From NCBI GenBank assembly GCA_035544515.1, contig DATKEG010000013.1:1-27331 (forward strand): a stretch of 27,331 nt of DNA. Direction: 5' to 3'. Origin of the DNA: DATKEG01 sp035544515 (GTDB lineage: Bacteria > Acidobacteriota > Vicinamibacteria > Fen-336). The position numbers and the translations under genes were made by a program. Positions 21,710 through 27,331 of the stretch are shown one piece after another (the first letter of the stretch is position 1; the number at the start of each line of letters is the position of its first letter). The notes beneath the pieces are model-generated. The model did no database searches. It was given only the letters and a program-made list of their open reading frames with translations, and was not told the origin of the DNA.

Positions 21710-22936
21710 TTACGCGAGCAAGGGATGGATGACCAGGCCCGAAGGAAGCTTCGGATGGAAGAACGTGCTCTTGGCGGGCATGGACTGCCCGGCCTCGGCC
21801 ACCTCCACCACCTGCCGGACGGGCGTCGGCCGCAGGAGCGCGGCGAGCGCGCTCCGGCCGCTTCCGATCGCCTCTTCGGCCTCGGCCAGCGAGTGGACGT
21901 ATCCGACGGCCGAGGCGGGCACGCGCAGGAGTTCCGGCAGCACCGCCTGGTGCAGCAGGTAGGCGTCCAGCGCGCGCAAGCTCGGCGGCGCGGTATCCGG
22001 CAGCAGGCGCTGGGCCTCCGGCAGGGCTTCCGCCACCAGGGCGCCGTGGCCCCGCCAGGCCAGGCCGAACGCGTACGGGCTGCTCGAGCGCGCGGCCTCG
22101 CGTGCGGCGGAGGTGGCTCCCTCCATCTCCCGCACCCGGAAATGCGCCCGCAATGCTCGCCGCGCCTGCTCCGGGCCGGGACCCTCGGACAGCACGCGGT
22201 GGTACGGCAGCACGACCAGCCCGGGCGCGTCGAGCGGCGTGAAGTAGCCCAGCGTCCACGCCCCTTCCGGCCCGAACTCGTCCCGGTAACGCAGCGCGGT
22301 CGCATGACGGTGGTGGCCGTCGGCGATGTAGGCGCGCTCGCTCCCGATCGCGTCCCGCATCTCCGCGACGGTGGCCGCCTCCGTGATCCGCCACATCCGC
22401 TGGGCGACCCCGCCGTCGTCCGTATACGCGGCCAGCGGCGGATCCGCCCGCACCGCGTCCGCGGCTCGCGCGAAACGGCCGCCCGCGTCCGGGAACATCA
22501 GGAAGATGGGGCTGAAGTTCGCGCGCGTGGCCTCGAGCACGCGGTACCGGTCTTCGCGCGCCGCCGGCCGCGTCTGCTCGTGCGGCAGCACGGACCCGCC
22601 CGGGTCCTCGGCGCGGAAACGAGCCATCACTCCCGTCCGCTTCAGCCGCCGTCCCTCGGCCTCGAACGACTGCTCGAGCAGGTAGAGCGCGGGCTCGGCG
22701 TCCGGCGCCAGGAGGCCTTCGGACCGCCAGCGTCGATACGTCTCGCCGACCTCCTCGTAACCCGCGTCCCCTTCCGTCCGGTTGAGCACGAGGCGGACCA
22801 CGTTCCGGGGATCGCGCTCGTACAACGCCCGCTGATAGTCGGGCGGGATCACGTCGTACGGCGGCGCCAGCACCCGCGCCAGCTCGGAGTCCGACACGCG
22901 GTAGCGGATGGCCGCGAACGGTCGGACCTCGGGCAC
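21710..22936 (-). CDS. DUF1015 family protein
   Basis: 408 residues, the full length of DUF1015. It opens with VRPFAAIRY and APPYDVIPPDYQRALYERDPRNVVRLVL, and has YADGHHRH-like ERAYIADGHHRHATALRYRD in the middle, the family hallmark. It ends KSTFFHPKLPSGLVIHPL. The family is widespread, sometimes next to serine biosynthesis genes (SerC), but no activity is established and no serine gene lies here. The start is GTG 22936. On the minus strand TGA-TATGAT is 9 nt upstream. It is preceded by the 109-bp palindrome and the FHA gene and is followed at 10 bp by the serine hydrolase. Confidence 0.92.
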   Translation of the reverse strand: MPEVRPFAAIRYRVSDSELARVLAPPYDVIPPDYQRALYERDPRNVVRLVLNRTEGDAGYEEVGETYRRWRSEGLLAPDAEPALYLLEQSFEAEGRRLKRTGVMARFRAEDPGGSVLPHEQTRPAAREDRYRVLEATRANFSPIFLMFPDAGGRFARAADAVRADPPLAAYTDDGGVAQRMWRITEAATVAEMRDAIGSERAYIADGHHRHATALRYRDEFGPEGAWTLGYFTPLDAPGLVVLPYHRVLSEGPGPEQARRALRAHFRVREMEGATSAAREAARSSSPYAFGLAWRGHGALVAEALPEAQRLLPDTAPPSLRALDAYLLHQAVLPELLRVPASAVGYVHSLAEAEEAIGSGRSALAALLRPTPVRQVVEVAEAGQSMPAKSTFFHPKLPSGLVIHPLLA

Positions 22937-22945
22937 TCTCTCGCG

Positions 22946-22951
22946 ATCATA
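22946..22951 (-). promoter_or_regulatory. Candidate extended -10 (TGA-TATGAT) for the DUF1015 operon
   Basis: TATGAT (five of six to consensus), preceded by TGA as in extended -10 promoters, ends 9 nt before the GTG at 22936. It lies downstream of the palindrome, so this operon can be transcribed independently of the FHA gene. No convincing -35. Confidence 0.4.
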
Positions 22952-22977
22952 TCAGCCGGTCGACGGTAGCGTGGCGT

Positions 22978-23086
22978 CTGGGAGGTGCGCGGCGTGCCGC
23001 CCCGGCCGCGCGCCAAAGCGCGAGCGGGATTCACTCCCGCGAGCGCGCGGGGGGTCTGGGGGGTGCGCACGCCGCGCACCCCCCAG
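22978..23086. repeat. 109-bp imperfect palindrome with nested hairpins
   Basis: The 20-bp arm at 22978-22997 is the reverse complement of 23067-23086 with one mismatch. A 6-bp stem (GCGGGA 23024-23029, TCCCGC 23035-23040) is centred on the same dyad (23032), and so is the GCGC pair 23018-23021 / 23043-23046. A competing local hairpin exists at 23056-23086. The element fills most of the gap between two same-strand genes. It holds no plausible gene and no clear target-site duplication. It could be a REP- or MITE-like repeat or an RNA structure; its copy number elsewhere is unknown. Confidence 0.75.
23056..23086 (-). terminator. Strong GC hairpin directly after the FHA gene stop
   Basis: A perfect 13-bp stem (23056-23068 with 23074-23086, loop ACGCC) starts one base beyond the minus-strand stop codon at 23087. 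Its stability and place suit a transcription terminator or mRNA 3' end stabiliser for the DUF4388-FHA gene. There is no T-run after it, so it is not a textbook intrinsic terminator. Confidence 0.45.
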
Positions 23087-24304
23087 CTAAGACGACGACG
23101 TGTAGTCGACCTTGTACGCCAGCTTCGCCGCCCCCATGCGCACCTCGTCGCCCGTGTGCAACAGCGCCGTCTCGATGCGATGGCCGTTGACGAAGCTACC
23201 GTTGCGGCTCTTGAGGTCCACCAGCACGAACCCGTCCGGCGTGCGGTCGATCCGCGCGTGGAAGGAGGACACCTTCGGATCGGTGATGACGATGTCGTTG
23301 TTCTTGTGGCGGCCCAGCGTGCACGTGTCGCGGCTGAGCGGGAACGACGCCTCCCGGCCGCCTTGCACCAGGATGAGCCGGCTCACGGTGACCGTCCGCG
23401 CGTTGCCGAGGTACTGCACCGCGCCGGGGGTGACGATCTCGCGCGTGTCGTCCTCCAGCTTCTGCCCGCGGGGCACCGGCGCGAACTCCACCTTGCTCGG
23501 CGCCGCCCTGATCTCGCCCGACTTCCGGCGCTTGCCCGCCGGCTCCGGCGCGGGGGTCCGCGGCGGCGGGGCCGCCTCGGCGGGAGGCGGCGCCACGACG
23601 CGCAGCAGCCGCGTGCGCACGAGGTTCCACAGGATCTGCAGCGTGCCCAGCTCGTCGGCCTCGTCCGCCAGCCGGCAGATCTCGCGCAGGCTTCGCCGGC
23701 CGTCCGCGAGGAAGAAGACCTTCCATTCCTCGGGGGTCAGCGTCACGCTCTGCTTGACACGCTCGGGGTTGACCTGTGCCTCCACCACCATGTCCTGGTC
23801 GGGGAATACCTCGGCCATCCGGCCCCGCACGTCCAGGCGGCGGACCCCCTCCATGAGGAGGCTCTGGAAGTCCATCTCGAGGTGCACCAGGTTCGGCGGG
23901 GGTGGCACGCGGTCCCAGAAGCTGAAGGCTCCGTCCTTCCACGTGAACGTGTCGAAGATGACCTCCGACACCTGCACCTTCAGCACGGAGGCCAGGTCGG
24001 CCTCGCCGATGGCGCGCTCCGCCAGCAGCACCTGGCCGAGCCTCCGCCGGCCCAGCGCCCGCTTGCGGAGGAGGCCCGGGAGCGCGTCGGCCTTGATGCG
24101 TCCCAGGCGCAACAGGGTGCCGCCGAAGCGCAGGTCCTCGCGGCTGGAGCTCGCGAAGACGGGCCTGCCCTCCCGCAGGAAGAGCTTGGACTCCTGGTCC
24201 TTGCGCTCGAGCACCAGCACGCCGGTTCGGCGGGCCGTGCTCAGGAAGGCGAGGAGGTCGGGCACCTCGAAACGGGAGAGGTCCCCGTCGAGGACTTTCT
24301 CCAT
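23087..24304 (-). CDS. DUF4388 (PATAN)-FHA signalling protein
   Basis: 405 residues. The N-terminal part (about 1-110) matches DUF4388: LDGDLSRFEVPDLLAFLSTARRTGVL, LFLREGRPVFA, FGGTLLRLGRI, then FTWKDGAFSFW. A central helical part has ADGRRSLREICRLADEADELGTLQILWNLV, as in related winged modules. A Pro/Ala-rich basic linker lies near 235-290. The C-terminal FHA domain (about 305-400) has LGRHKNNDIVITDPKVSSFHARI and LKSRNGSFVNGHRI, with the Arg, Ser-x-x-His and Asn-Gly residues that read phospho-threonine. Probably a cytosolic adaptor in Ser/Thr-kinase or gliding/secretion-type signalling; no kinase is nearby. ATG 24304 is divergent from the rhodanese-MoeB gene, with TACAAT 13 nt upstream. The strong hairpin follows the stop. 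Confidence 0.9.
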   Translation of the reverse strand: MEKVLDGDLSRFEVPDLLAFLSTARRTGVLVLERKDQESKLFLREGRPVFASSSREDLRFGGTLLRLGRIKADALPGLLRKRALGRRRLGQVLLAERAIGEADLASVLKVQVSEVIFDTFTWKDGAFSFWDRVPPPPNLVHLEMDFQSLLMEGVRRLDVRGRMAEVFPDQDMVVEAQVNPERVKQSVTLTPEEWKVFFLADGRRSLREICRLADEADELGTLQILWNLVRTRLLRVVAPPPAEAAPPPRTPAPEPAGKRRKSGEIRAAPSKVEFAPVPRGQKLEDDTREIVTPGAVQYLGNARTVTVSRLILVQGGREASFPLSRDTCTLGRHKNNDIVITDPKVSSFHARIDRTPDGFVLVDLKSRNGSFVNGHRIETALLHTGDEVRMGAAKLAYKVDYTSSS

Positions 24305-24317
24305 GGAAGCCGCCGGT

Positions 24318-24346
24318 ATTGTACCCGGTCCGCGGCGTGTTATGAT
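24318..24346. promoter_or_regulatory. Divergent promoters of the FHA gene and the sulfur-carrier operon
   Basis: TACAAT on the minus strand (24323 to 24318) ends 13 nt before the FHA gene ATG. On the plus strand TATGAT (24341-24346), with a TGT extension, lies 84 nt before the rhodanese-MoeB ATG. TTGTAC (24319-24324) is 16 nt upstream of that box and could be a poor -35. Both -10 boxes match five of six bases, and the two promoters share DNA. The sulfur operon therefore has an untranslated leader of about 75-80 nt, in which I see no known riboswitch. Confidence 0.45.
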
Positions 24347-24430
24347 GCCCTCCCGCCGCACGGGACTCGCGCGCGAAGCTCTGCCTTCCCCGGCGCGCCT
24401 CCTTCCGGTACCCACGAGGAGTCGAAGGCG

Positions 24431-25615
24431 ATGAGCACGTTCAAGGAGATGATCCGCCGGGTCAAGTCCGAGATCCGCGAGGTCTCGCCCGAGGAGGCGA
24501 GCACGCGGGCCGAAAGGGCCGTGTTCGTGGACGTGCGCGAGGCCGACGAGTGGGAGAAGGGCCACGTCCCGGGCGCCCTGTTCATTCCCCGAGGGTTCCT
24601 CGAGCTGCGCATCGAGGAGCAGGTTCCGGACAAGGACCGCGAGGTGATCGTCTATTGCGCGGGCGGCACCCGCAGCGCGCTCGGGGCGCGCGCGCTCCAG
24701 GACCTCGGCTACCGCAACGTGTCCTCCATGAGCGGGGGCTTCGGGCGCTGGAGGGAGTCGGGGCTGGGCGTGCGCGTCCCGAAGGTCCTCAGCGCCGAGC
24801 AGAAGGAGCGCTACAGCCGCCACATCAAGGTGCCCGAGGTCGGGGAGGCCGGACAGGCCCGTTTGCTGGAGTCCAAGGTGCTGCTCGTGGGCGCGGGAGG
24901 CCTGGGCTGCCCGGCCGGGCTCTACCTGGCGGCGGCCGGCGTGGGGACCCTGGGCATCGCCGACTTCGACGTGGTGGACCTTTCGAACCTCCAGCGCCAG
25001 GTCCTGCACACGAACGACTCGGTCGGCGAGAAGAAGACCGCGTCCGCGGAGAAGCGCCTCCGCGCGCTCAACCCGGACGTGAAGGTCGTCCGCCACGACG
25101 AGCGGCTGGAGGCGTCGAACGTCATGGACGTGATCGCGCCCTACGACCTCGTGATCGACGGCTGCGACAACTTCTCGACCAAATACCTGATCAACGACGC
25201 GGCCGTGCTCGCGGGCAAGACCAGCGTCTACGGCAGCATCTTCCGCTTCGAGGGCCAGATGTCGGTCTTCGTCCCGCGCCAGGGGCCGTGCTACCGCTGC
25301 CTGTTCCCGGAGGCGACGCCGTCCGAGCTGGCGCCCTCGTGCGACGAGGCGGGCGTGCTCGGGGTGCTGCCCGGCGTGGTGGGGCTCATCCAGGCCACGG
25401 AGGCGGTGAAGATCCTGCTGGGCAAGGGGGAGCCGCTCCGCGGCCGGCTGCTGACCTACGACGCCCTGGCCATGACGTTCCGGGAGTACAAGGTGAGGCG
25501 CGATCCCCGCTGCGCCGTCTGCGGGGACGCGCCCACGATCCGCGAGGTGGCCGATCTGGAGTGGTCCTGCCACGTGGACCGCCCGCGGCCGGAAGCGGCG
25601 GTCGCCGCGCGGTGA
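24431..25615 (+). CDS. moeB: Rhodanese-E1 fusion: MoeB/ThiF-type adenylyltransferase for ubiquitin-like sulfur carriers
   Basis: 394 residues. An N-terminal rhodanese domain (about 15-115) has VFVDVREADEWEKGHVPGA and the persulfide Cys C76 in VYCAGGTRS. The E1 domain follows: LSAEQKERYSRHIKVPEVG, the ATP-binding GAGGLGCP (154-161), ADFDVVDLSNLQRQVLH, DGCDNFSTKYLIND, and the Cys in SCDEAGVLGVLPG. The Zn-binding pairs are CYRC and CAVC. It adenylates the C-terminal Gly of a carrier, and the rhodanese domain supplies sulfur to form the thiocarboxylate. In eukaryotic Uba4/MOCS3 and mycobacterial MoeBR the rhodanese is C-terminal; here it is N-terminal. GAGGAG precedes ATG 24431. It overlaps cysM (GTGA). 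Likely clients are CysO at 26983 and perhaps MoaD at 3066. Confidence 0.93.
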   Translation: MSTFKEMIRRVKSEIREVSPEEASTRAERAVFVDVREADEWEKGHVPGALFIPRGFLELRIEEQVPDKDREVIVYCAGGTRSALGARALQDLGYRNVSSMSGGFGRWRESGLGVRVPKVLSAEQKERYSRHIKVPEVGEAGQARLLESKVLLVGAGGLGCPAGLYLAAAGVGTLGIADFDVVDLSNLQRQVLHTNDSVGEKKTASAEKRLRALNPDVKVVRHDERLEASNVMDVIAPYDLVIDGCDNFSTKYLINDAAVLAGKTSVYGSIFRFEGQMSVFVPRQGPCYRCLFPEATPSELAPSCDEAGVLGVLPGVVGLIQATEAVKILLGKGEPLRGRLLTYDALAMTFREYKVRRDPRCAVCGDAPTIREVADLEWSCHVDRPRPEAAVAAR

Positions 25616-26532
25616 GCACGGCGACGCGCGCCGCGGCGTCCGTGCTGGCCTCCATCGACGAGGCCATCGGCCACACGCCGCTCCTGCGCCTGCGCCTGCC
25701 CGGCGTGCCCCCCACGGTGGAGCTGTGGGGCAAATGCGAGTGGTTCAACCCGGGAGGGTCGGTCAAGGACCGCACGGCGCTGTCCATCGTGCGCGAGGCC
25801 GAGCGCACGGGAGCGCTGCGCAGGGGACGGACCATCATCGACTCCTCCTCGGGCAACACCGCGGTCGGCCTGGCCCTGGTCGGGCGCGCGCGCGGCTACG
25901 CGGTGGAGCTGTTCATGCCGGCCAGCGTGGCCCTGGAGCGGCGCCGGATCTGCGAGGCCTACGGGGCGGCCGTAACGCTCACCGACGCCTTCTCCGGCTC
26001 CGACGGGGCGCTCCTGGCCGTGCGCGAGCGCGTGGCGGAGGAGCCGGACCGCTACTTCTACGCCGACCAGTACCGCAACCCCGCGAACCCGCTCGCCCAC
26101 TACCGGACGACCGGCCCGGAGATCTGGGAGCAGACGGGCGGCCGCCTCACGCACTTCGTGGCCGGTATCGGCACGAGCGGCACCGTGGTCGGCGCCGGCC
26201 GCTACCTCCACGAGCGGACGCCGCGCCCGCGCGTGATCGCGGTGGAGCCCGACGAGCCGCTGCACGGCCTCGAGGGCATGAAGCACCTGCCGAGCGCCAT
26301 CGTGCCGGAGATCTACGACCCGGGCGTGGAAGACCAGAAGGTCCGGGTGGCCACCGAAGACGGCTATCGCGCCTGCCGGGAGGCGCTCGCGTCCGACGGC
26401 CTCCTGCTCGGCCATTCCGCGGGCGCCGCCCTCTGGGCGGCCCGCGAGGTGGCGCGCTCGCTGGTCTCGGGCGTCGTGGTCGCGATGCTGCCGGACGGCG
26501 GCGAGCGCTACCTGGGCGGCGCCCGCGGGTGA
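25612..26532 (+). CDS. cysM: CysM-type PLP-dependent cysteine synthase
   Basis: 306 residues of the fold-type II (OAS-sulfhydrylase) family. PLP is bound by K52 in FNPGGSVKDR; IIDSSSGNTAVGLAL binds the substrate carboxylate, and GIGTSGTVVGAGRYL the PLP phosphate. IAVEPDEPLHGLEGMKHLPSA and LLLGHSAGAAL follow. With the adjacent CysO-like carrier and JAMM protease, the likely reaction is that of mycobacterial CysM: an activated serine (O-phosphoserine there) reacts with CysO thiocarboxylate and leaves cysteine on the carrier. The substrate is inferred from the neighbours, not read from residues. GTG 25612 overlaps the moeB stop, and the gene shares one base with mec, so expression is tightly coupled. 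Confidence 0.92.
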   Translation: MSTATRAAASVLASIDEAIGHTPLLRLRLPGVPPTVELWGKCEWFNPGGSVKDRTALSIVREAERTGALRRGRTIIDSSSGNTAVGLALVGRARGYAVELFMPASVALERRRICEAYGAAVTLTDAFSGSDGALLAVRERVAEEPDRYFYADQYRNPANPLAHYRTTGPEIWEQTGGRLTHFVAGIGTSGTVVGAGRYLHERTPRPRVIAVEPDEPLHGLEGMKHLPSAIVPEIYDPGVEDQKVRVATEDGYRACREALASDGLLLGHSAGAALWAAREVARSLVSGVVVAMLPDGGERYLGGARG

Positions 26533-26960
26533 TGCAGATACCGAGGGCCCAGGTGGAGGCGATCCTCTCCCATGCCCGCGGCGGCTATCCGTTCGAGGTG
26601 TGCGGCGTGCTGCTGGGCCGCGGGTCCGACGGCGCGCGGCGCGTGGACGAGGTGGTGGCGGTCGCCAACCGCGAGACGGAGGCGCCGCGCGTGCGCTACC
26701 AGATCGCCCCGGAGGACCTCATCCGCATCCAGCGCGAGGCCCGCGAGCAGGGCCGTGAGATCCTCGGCTACTACCACAGCCATCCCGACCATCCGGCGCG
26801 TCCGTCCGAGACGGACCGCCGCATCGCCGCCGAGGGGCTCTCCGACGGAGTGATCCACGTCGTGGTGGGGGTGCAGCGAGGCGAGAAGGCGACGCCCACG
26901 GCCTGGGTGTTCCGCGACGCCTCCCAGGCCTTCGACGAGGAGCCCTTCGACGTATCGTGA
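26532..26960 (+). CDS. mec: JAMM/MPN+ metallopeptidase, Mec-type (CysO-cysteine hydrolase)
   Basis: 142 residues and a single MPN domain. The zinc site is complete: E22 in YPFEVCGVLLG and H82-S-H84 in GYYHSHPDHPARPSETD, with D95 (HxHPx7PSxxD spacing). In mycobacteria Mec frees cysteine from the CysO-cysteine adduct and restores the diglycine end. The same job is expected here because the gene lies between cysM and the carrier. The ATG at 26532 overlaps the cysM stop (TGATG); a GTG one codon earlier is also possible. The carrier gene starts 22 bp after its end. Confidence 0.93.
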   Translation: MQIPRAQVEAILSHARGGYPFEVCGVLLGRGSDGARRVDEVVAVANRETEAPRVRYQIAPEDLIRIQREAREQGREILGYYHSHPDHPARPSETDRRIAAEGLSDGVIHVVVGVQRGEKATPTAWVFRDASQAFDEEPFDVS

Positions 26961-26982
26961 GCCTGGAGAACTGGAGGCAGAC

Positions 26983-27258
26983 ATGTCGGTGAAGGTTCAG
27001 ATCCCGTCGCCGCTGCGGCCGCTGACCGGGGGCGCGGAGGAGGTCGCGATCGAGGCCGCGGACATCGGGAGCCTGATCGAGGGTCTCGAGTCGCGGCATA
27101 AGGGGCTGCGCGACCGGCTGCTGGATCCCTCGGGCAACCTCCGCAGCTACGTCCGGATCTTCGTCAACGACGAGGACATCCGGTTCCTCGACGACAAGGC
27201 CACCGCGCTCAAGGCCGGCGACCGTGTGGCCATCGTCCCGGCGATCGCAGGCGGCTAG
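26983..27258 (+). CDS. cysO: CysO/MoaD-like ubiquitin-fold sulfur carrier
   Basis: 91 residues with a beta-grasp pattern: VKVQIPSPLRPLTGG strand 1, a helix DIGSLIEGLESRHKGLRDRL, and RIFVNDEDIRFLDDKATALKAGDRVAIVPAIAGG at the end. The terminal diglycine is adenylated and thiocarboxylated by the E1. The length, LDPSGNLRSYVRIFVN and the position after cysM-mec match CysO rather than MoaD. As a thiocarboxylate it gives sulfur to CysM for cysteine synthesis. GGAGG lies about 6 nt before ATG 26983. It is clearly different from the MoaD at 3066, which suggests two separate carriers sharing one E1. Confidence 0.92.
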   Translation: MSVKVQIPSPLRPLTGGAEEVAIEAADIGSLIEGLESRHKGLRDRLLDPSGNLRSYVRIFVNDEDIRFLDDKATALKAGDRVAIVPAIAGG

Positions 27259-27290
27259 GAGCGGGGCCCGGGCACCGCACGCTCCCGCTC
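27259..27290 (+). terminator. Possible hairpin after the sulfur-carrier operon
   Basis: GAGCGGG (27259-27265), directly after the cysO stop, can pair with CCCGCTC (27284-27290) around an 18-nt loop that itself contains GCCCGGGC. There is no T-run. This could end the operon, but the stem is short. The remaining bases to 27331 show nothing recognisable. Confidence 0.35.
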
Positions 27291-27331
27291 ACGGCCGGCG
27301 CGCGGAAAGGCCCGACCGCGGCGTGCGCGCG

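Noticed and set aside
23021..23043. tRNA T-arm-like sequence (5-bp stem GCGGG/CCCGC with 7-nt loop)
   Set aside because: The loop is ATTCACT, not the TTCRANY type. No acceptor, D or anticodon arm and no CCA are in register; it is the centre of the large palindrome.
1..27331. Prophage, transposon, CRISPR or defence island
   Set aside because: I found no integrase, transposase, phage structural gene, regularly spaced direct repeats, nuclease-helicase cluster or composition break; the genes are metabolic, signalling and envelope functions throughout.

Overview
This is a very GC-rich (roughly 70 percent or more by eye), densely packed bacterial chromosome segment. Twenty-eight protein genes cover almost all of it. 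Many neighbours overlap by one to eleven bases (GTGA, ATGA and TGATG junctions), and GTG or TTG starts are common. I see no tRNA, rRNA, CRISPR array, phage gene, transposase or insertion sequence. The mix of housekeeping genes, DUF1015, DUF4388-FHA, GAF/HD-GYP and a mycobacterial-type CysO sulfur-carrier cluster fits an uncultured GC-rich soil or subsurface lineage such as Rokubacteria/Methylomirabilota, or a deltaproteobacterium-like group. This taxonomic guess is an inference from gene content and composition, not a demonstration.

Left part (1-7.9 kb): a 5' partial MiaB-type tRNA methylthiotransferase (-) is divergent from a TerC-family metal transporter (+). Three molybdenum-cofactor genes follow, with moaE (+), moaA (-) and moaD (+) interleaved on both strands. 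Next is a minus-strand operon of aldehyde dehydrogenase, sensor histidine kinase and OmpR-type regulator, divergent from an NTF2-like protein. A DoxX-family membrane protein and a small helical protein of unknown function complete this part.

Middle (8-16 kb): a thioredoxin-reductase-like flavoprotein overlaps a GT4 glycosyltransferase. Two GT-C type membrane glycosyltransferases overlap each other on the minus strand, one of them with a discoidin-like tail. A large lipoprotein of the sulfatase/alkaline-phosphatase superfamily follows. Together they look like a small envelope or exopolysaccharide glycosylation island.

Right-middle (15.9-24.3 kb): a DUF309-like protein, a phosphoglycolate-phosphatase-like HAD enzyme, a pseudo-receiver/GAF/HD-GYP protein with a large insertion in the HD-GYP domain, and a glycerophosphodiester phosphodiesterase on plus. 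On minus lie a DUF4388-FHA protein, DUF1015, a serine beta-lactamase-like hydrolase and a two-helix membrane protein. A striking 109-bp imperfect palindrome (22978-23086) separates the FHA gene from DUF1015.

Right end (24.4-27.3 kb): a complete protein-thiocarboxylate cysteine-synthesis operon. It encodes a rhodanese-E1 (MoeB/ThiF) fusion, a CysM-type PLP enzyme, a JAMM (Mec) metallopeptidase and a GG-terminated CysO-like carrier. The E1 is the only one in the window. It could charge both CysO here and MoaD 21 kb away.

A recurring noncoding pattern is a TANNNT hexamer 6-9 nt upstream of a start codon at several gene fronts. This is the geometry expected for leaderless transcripts.
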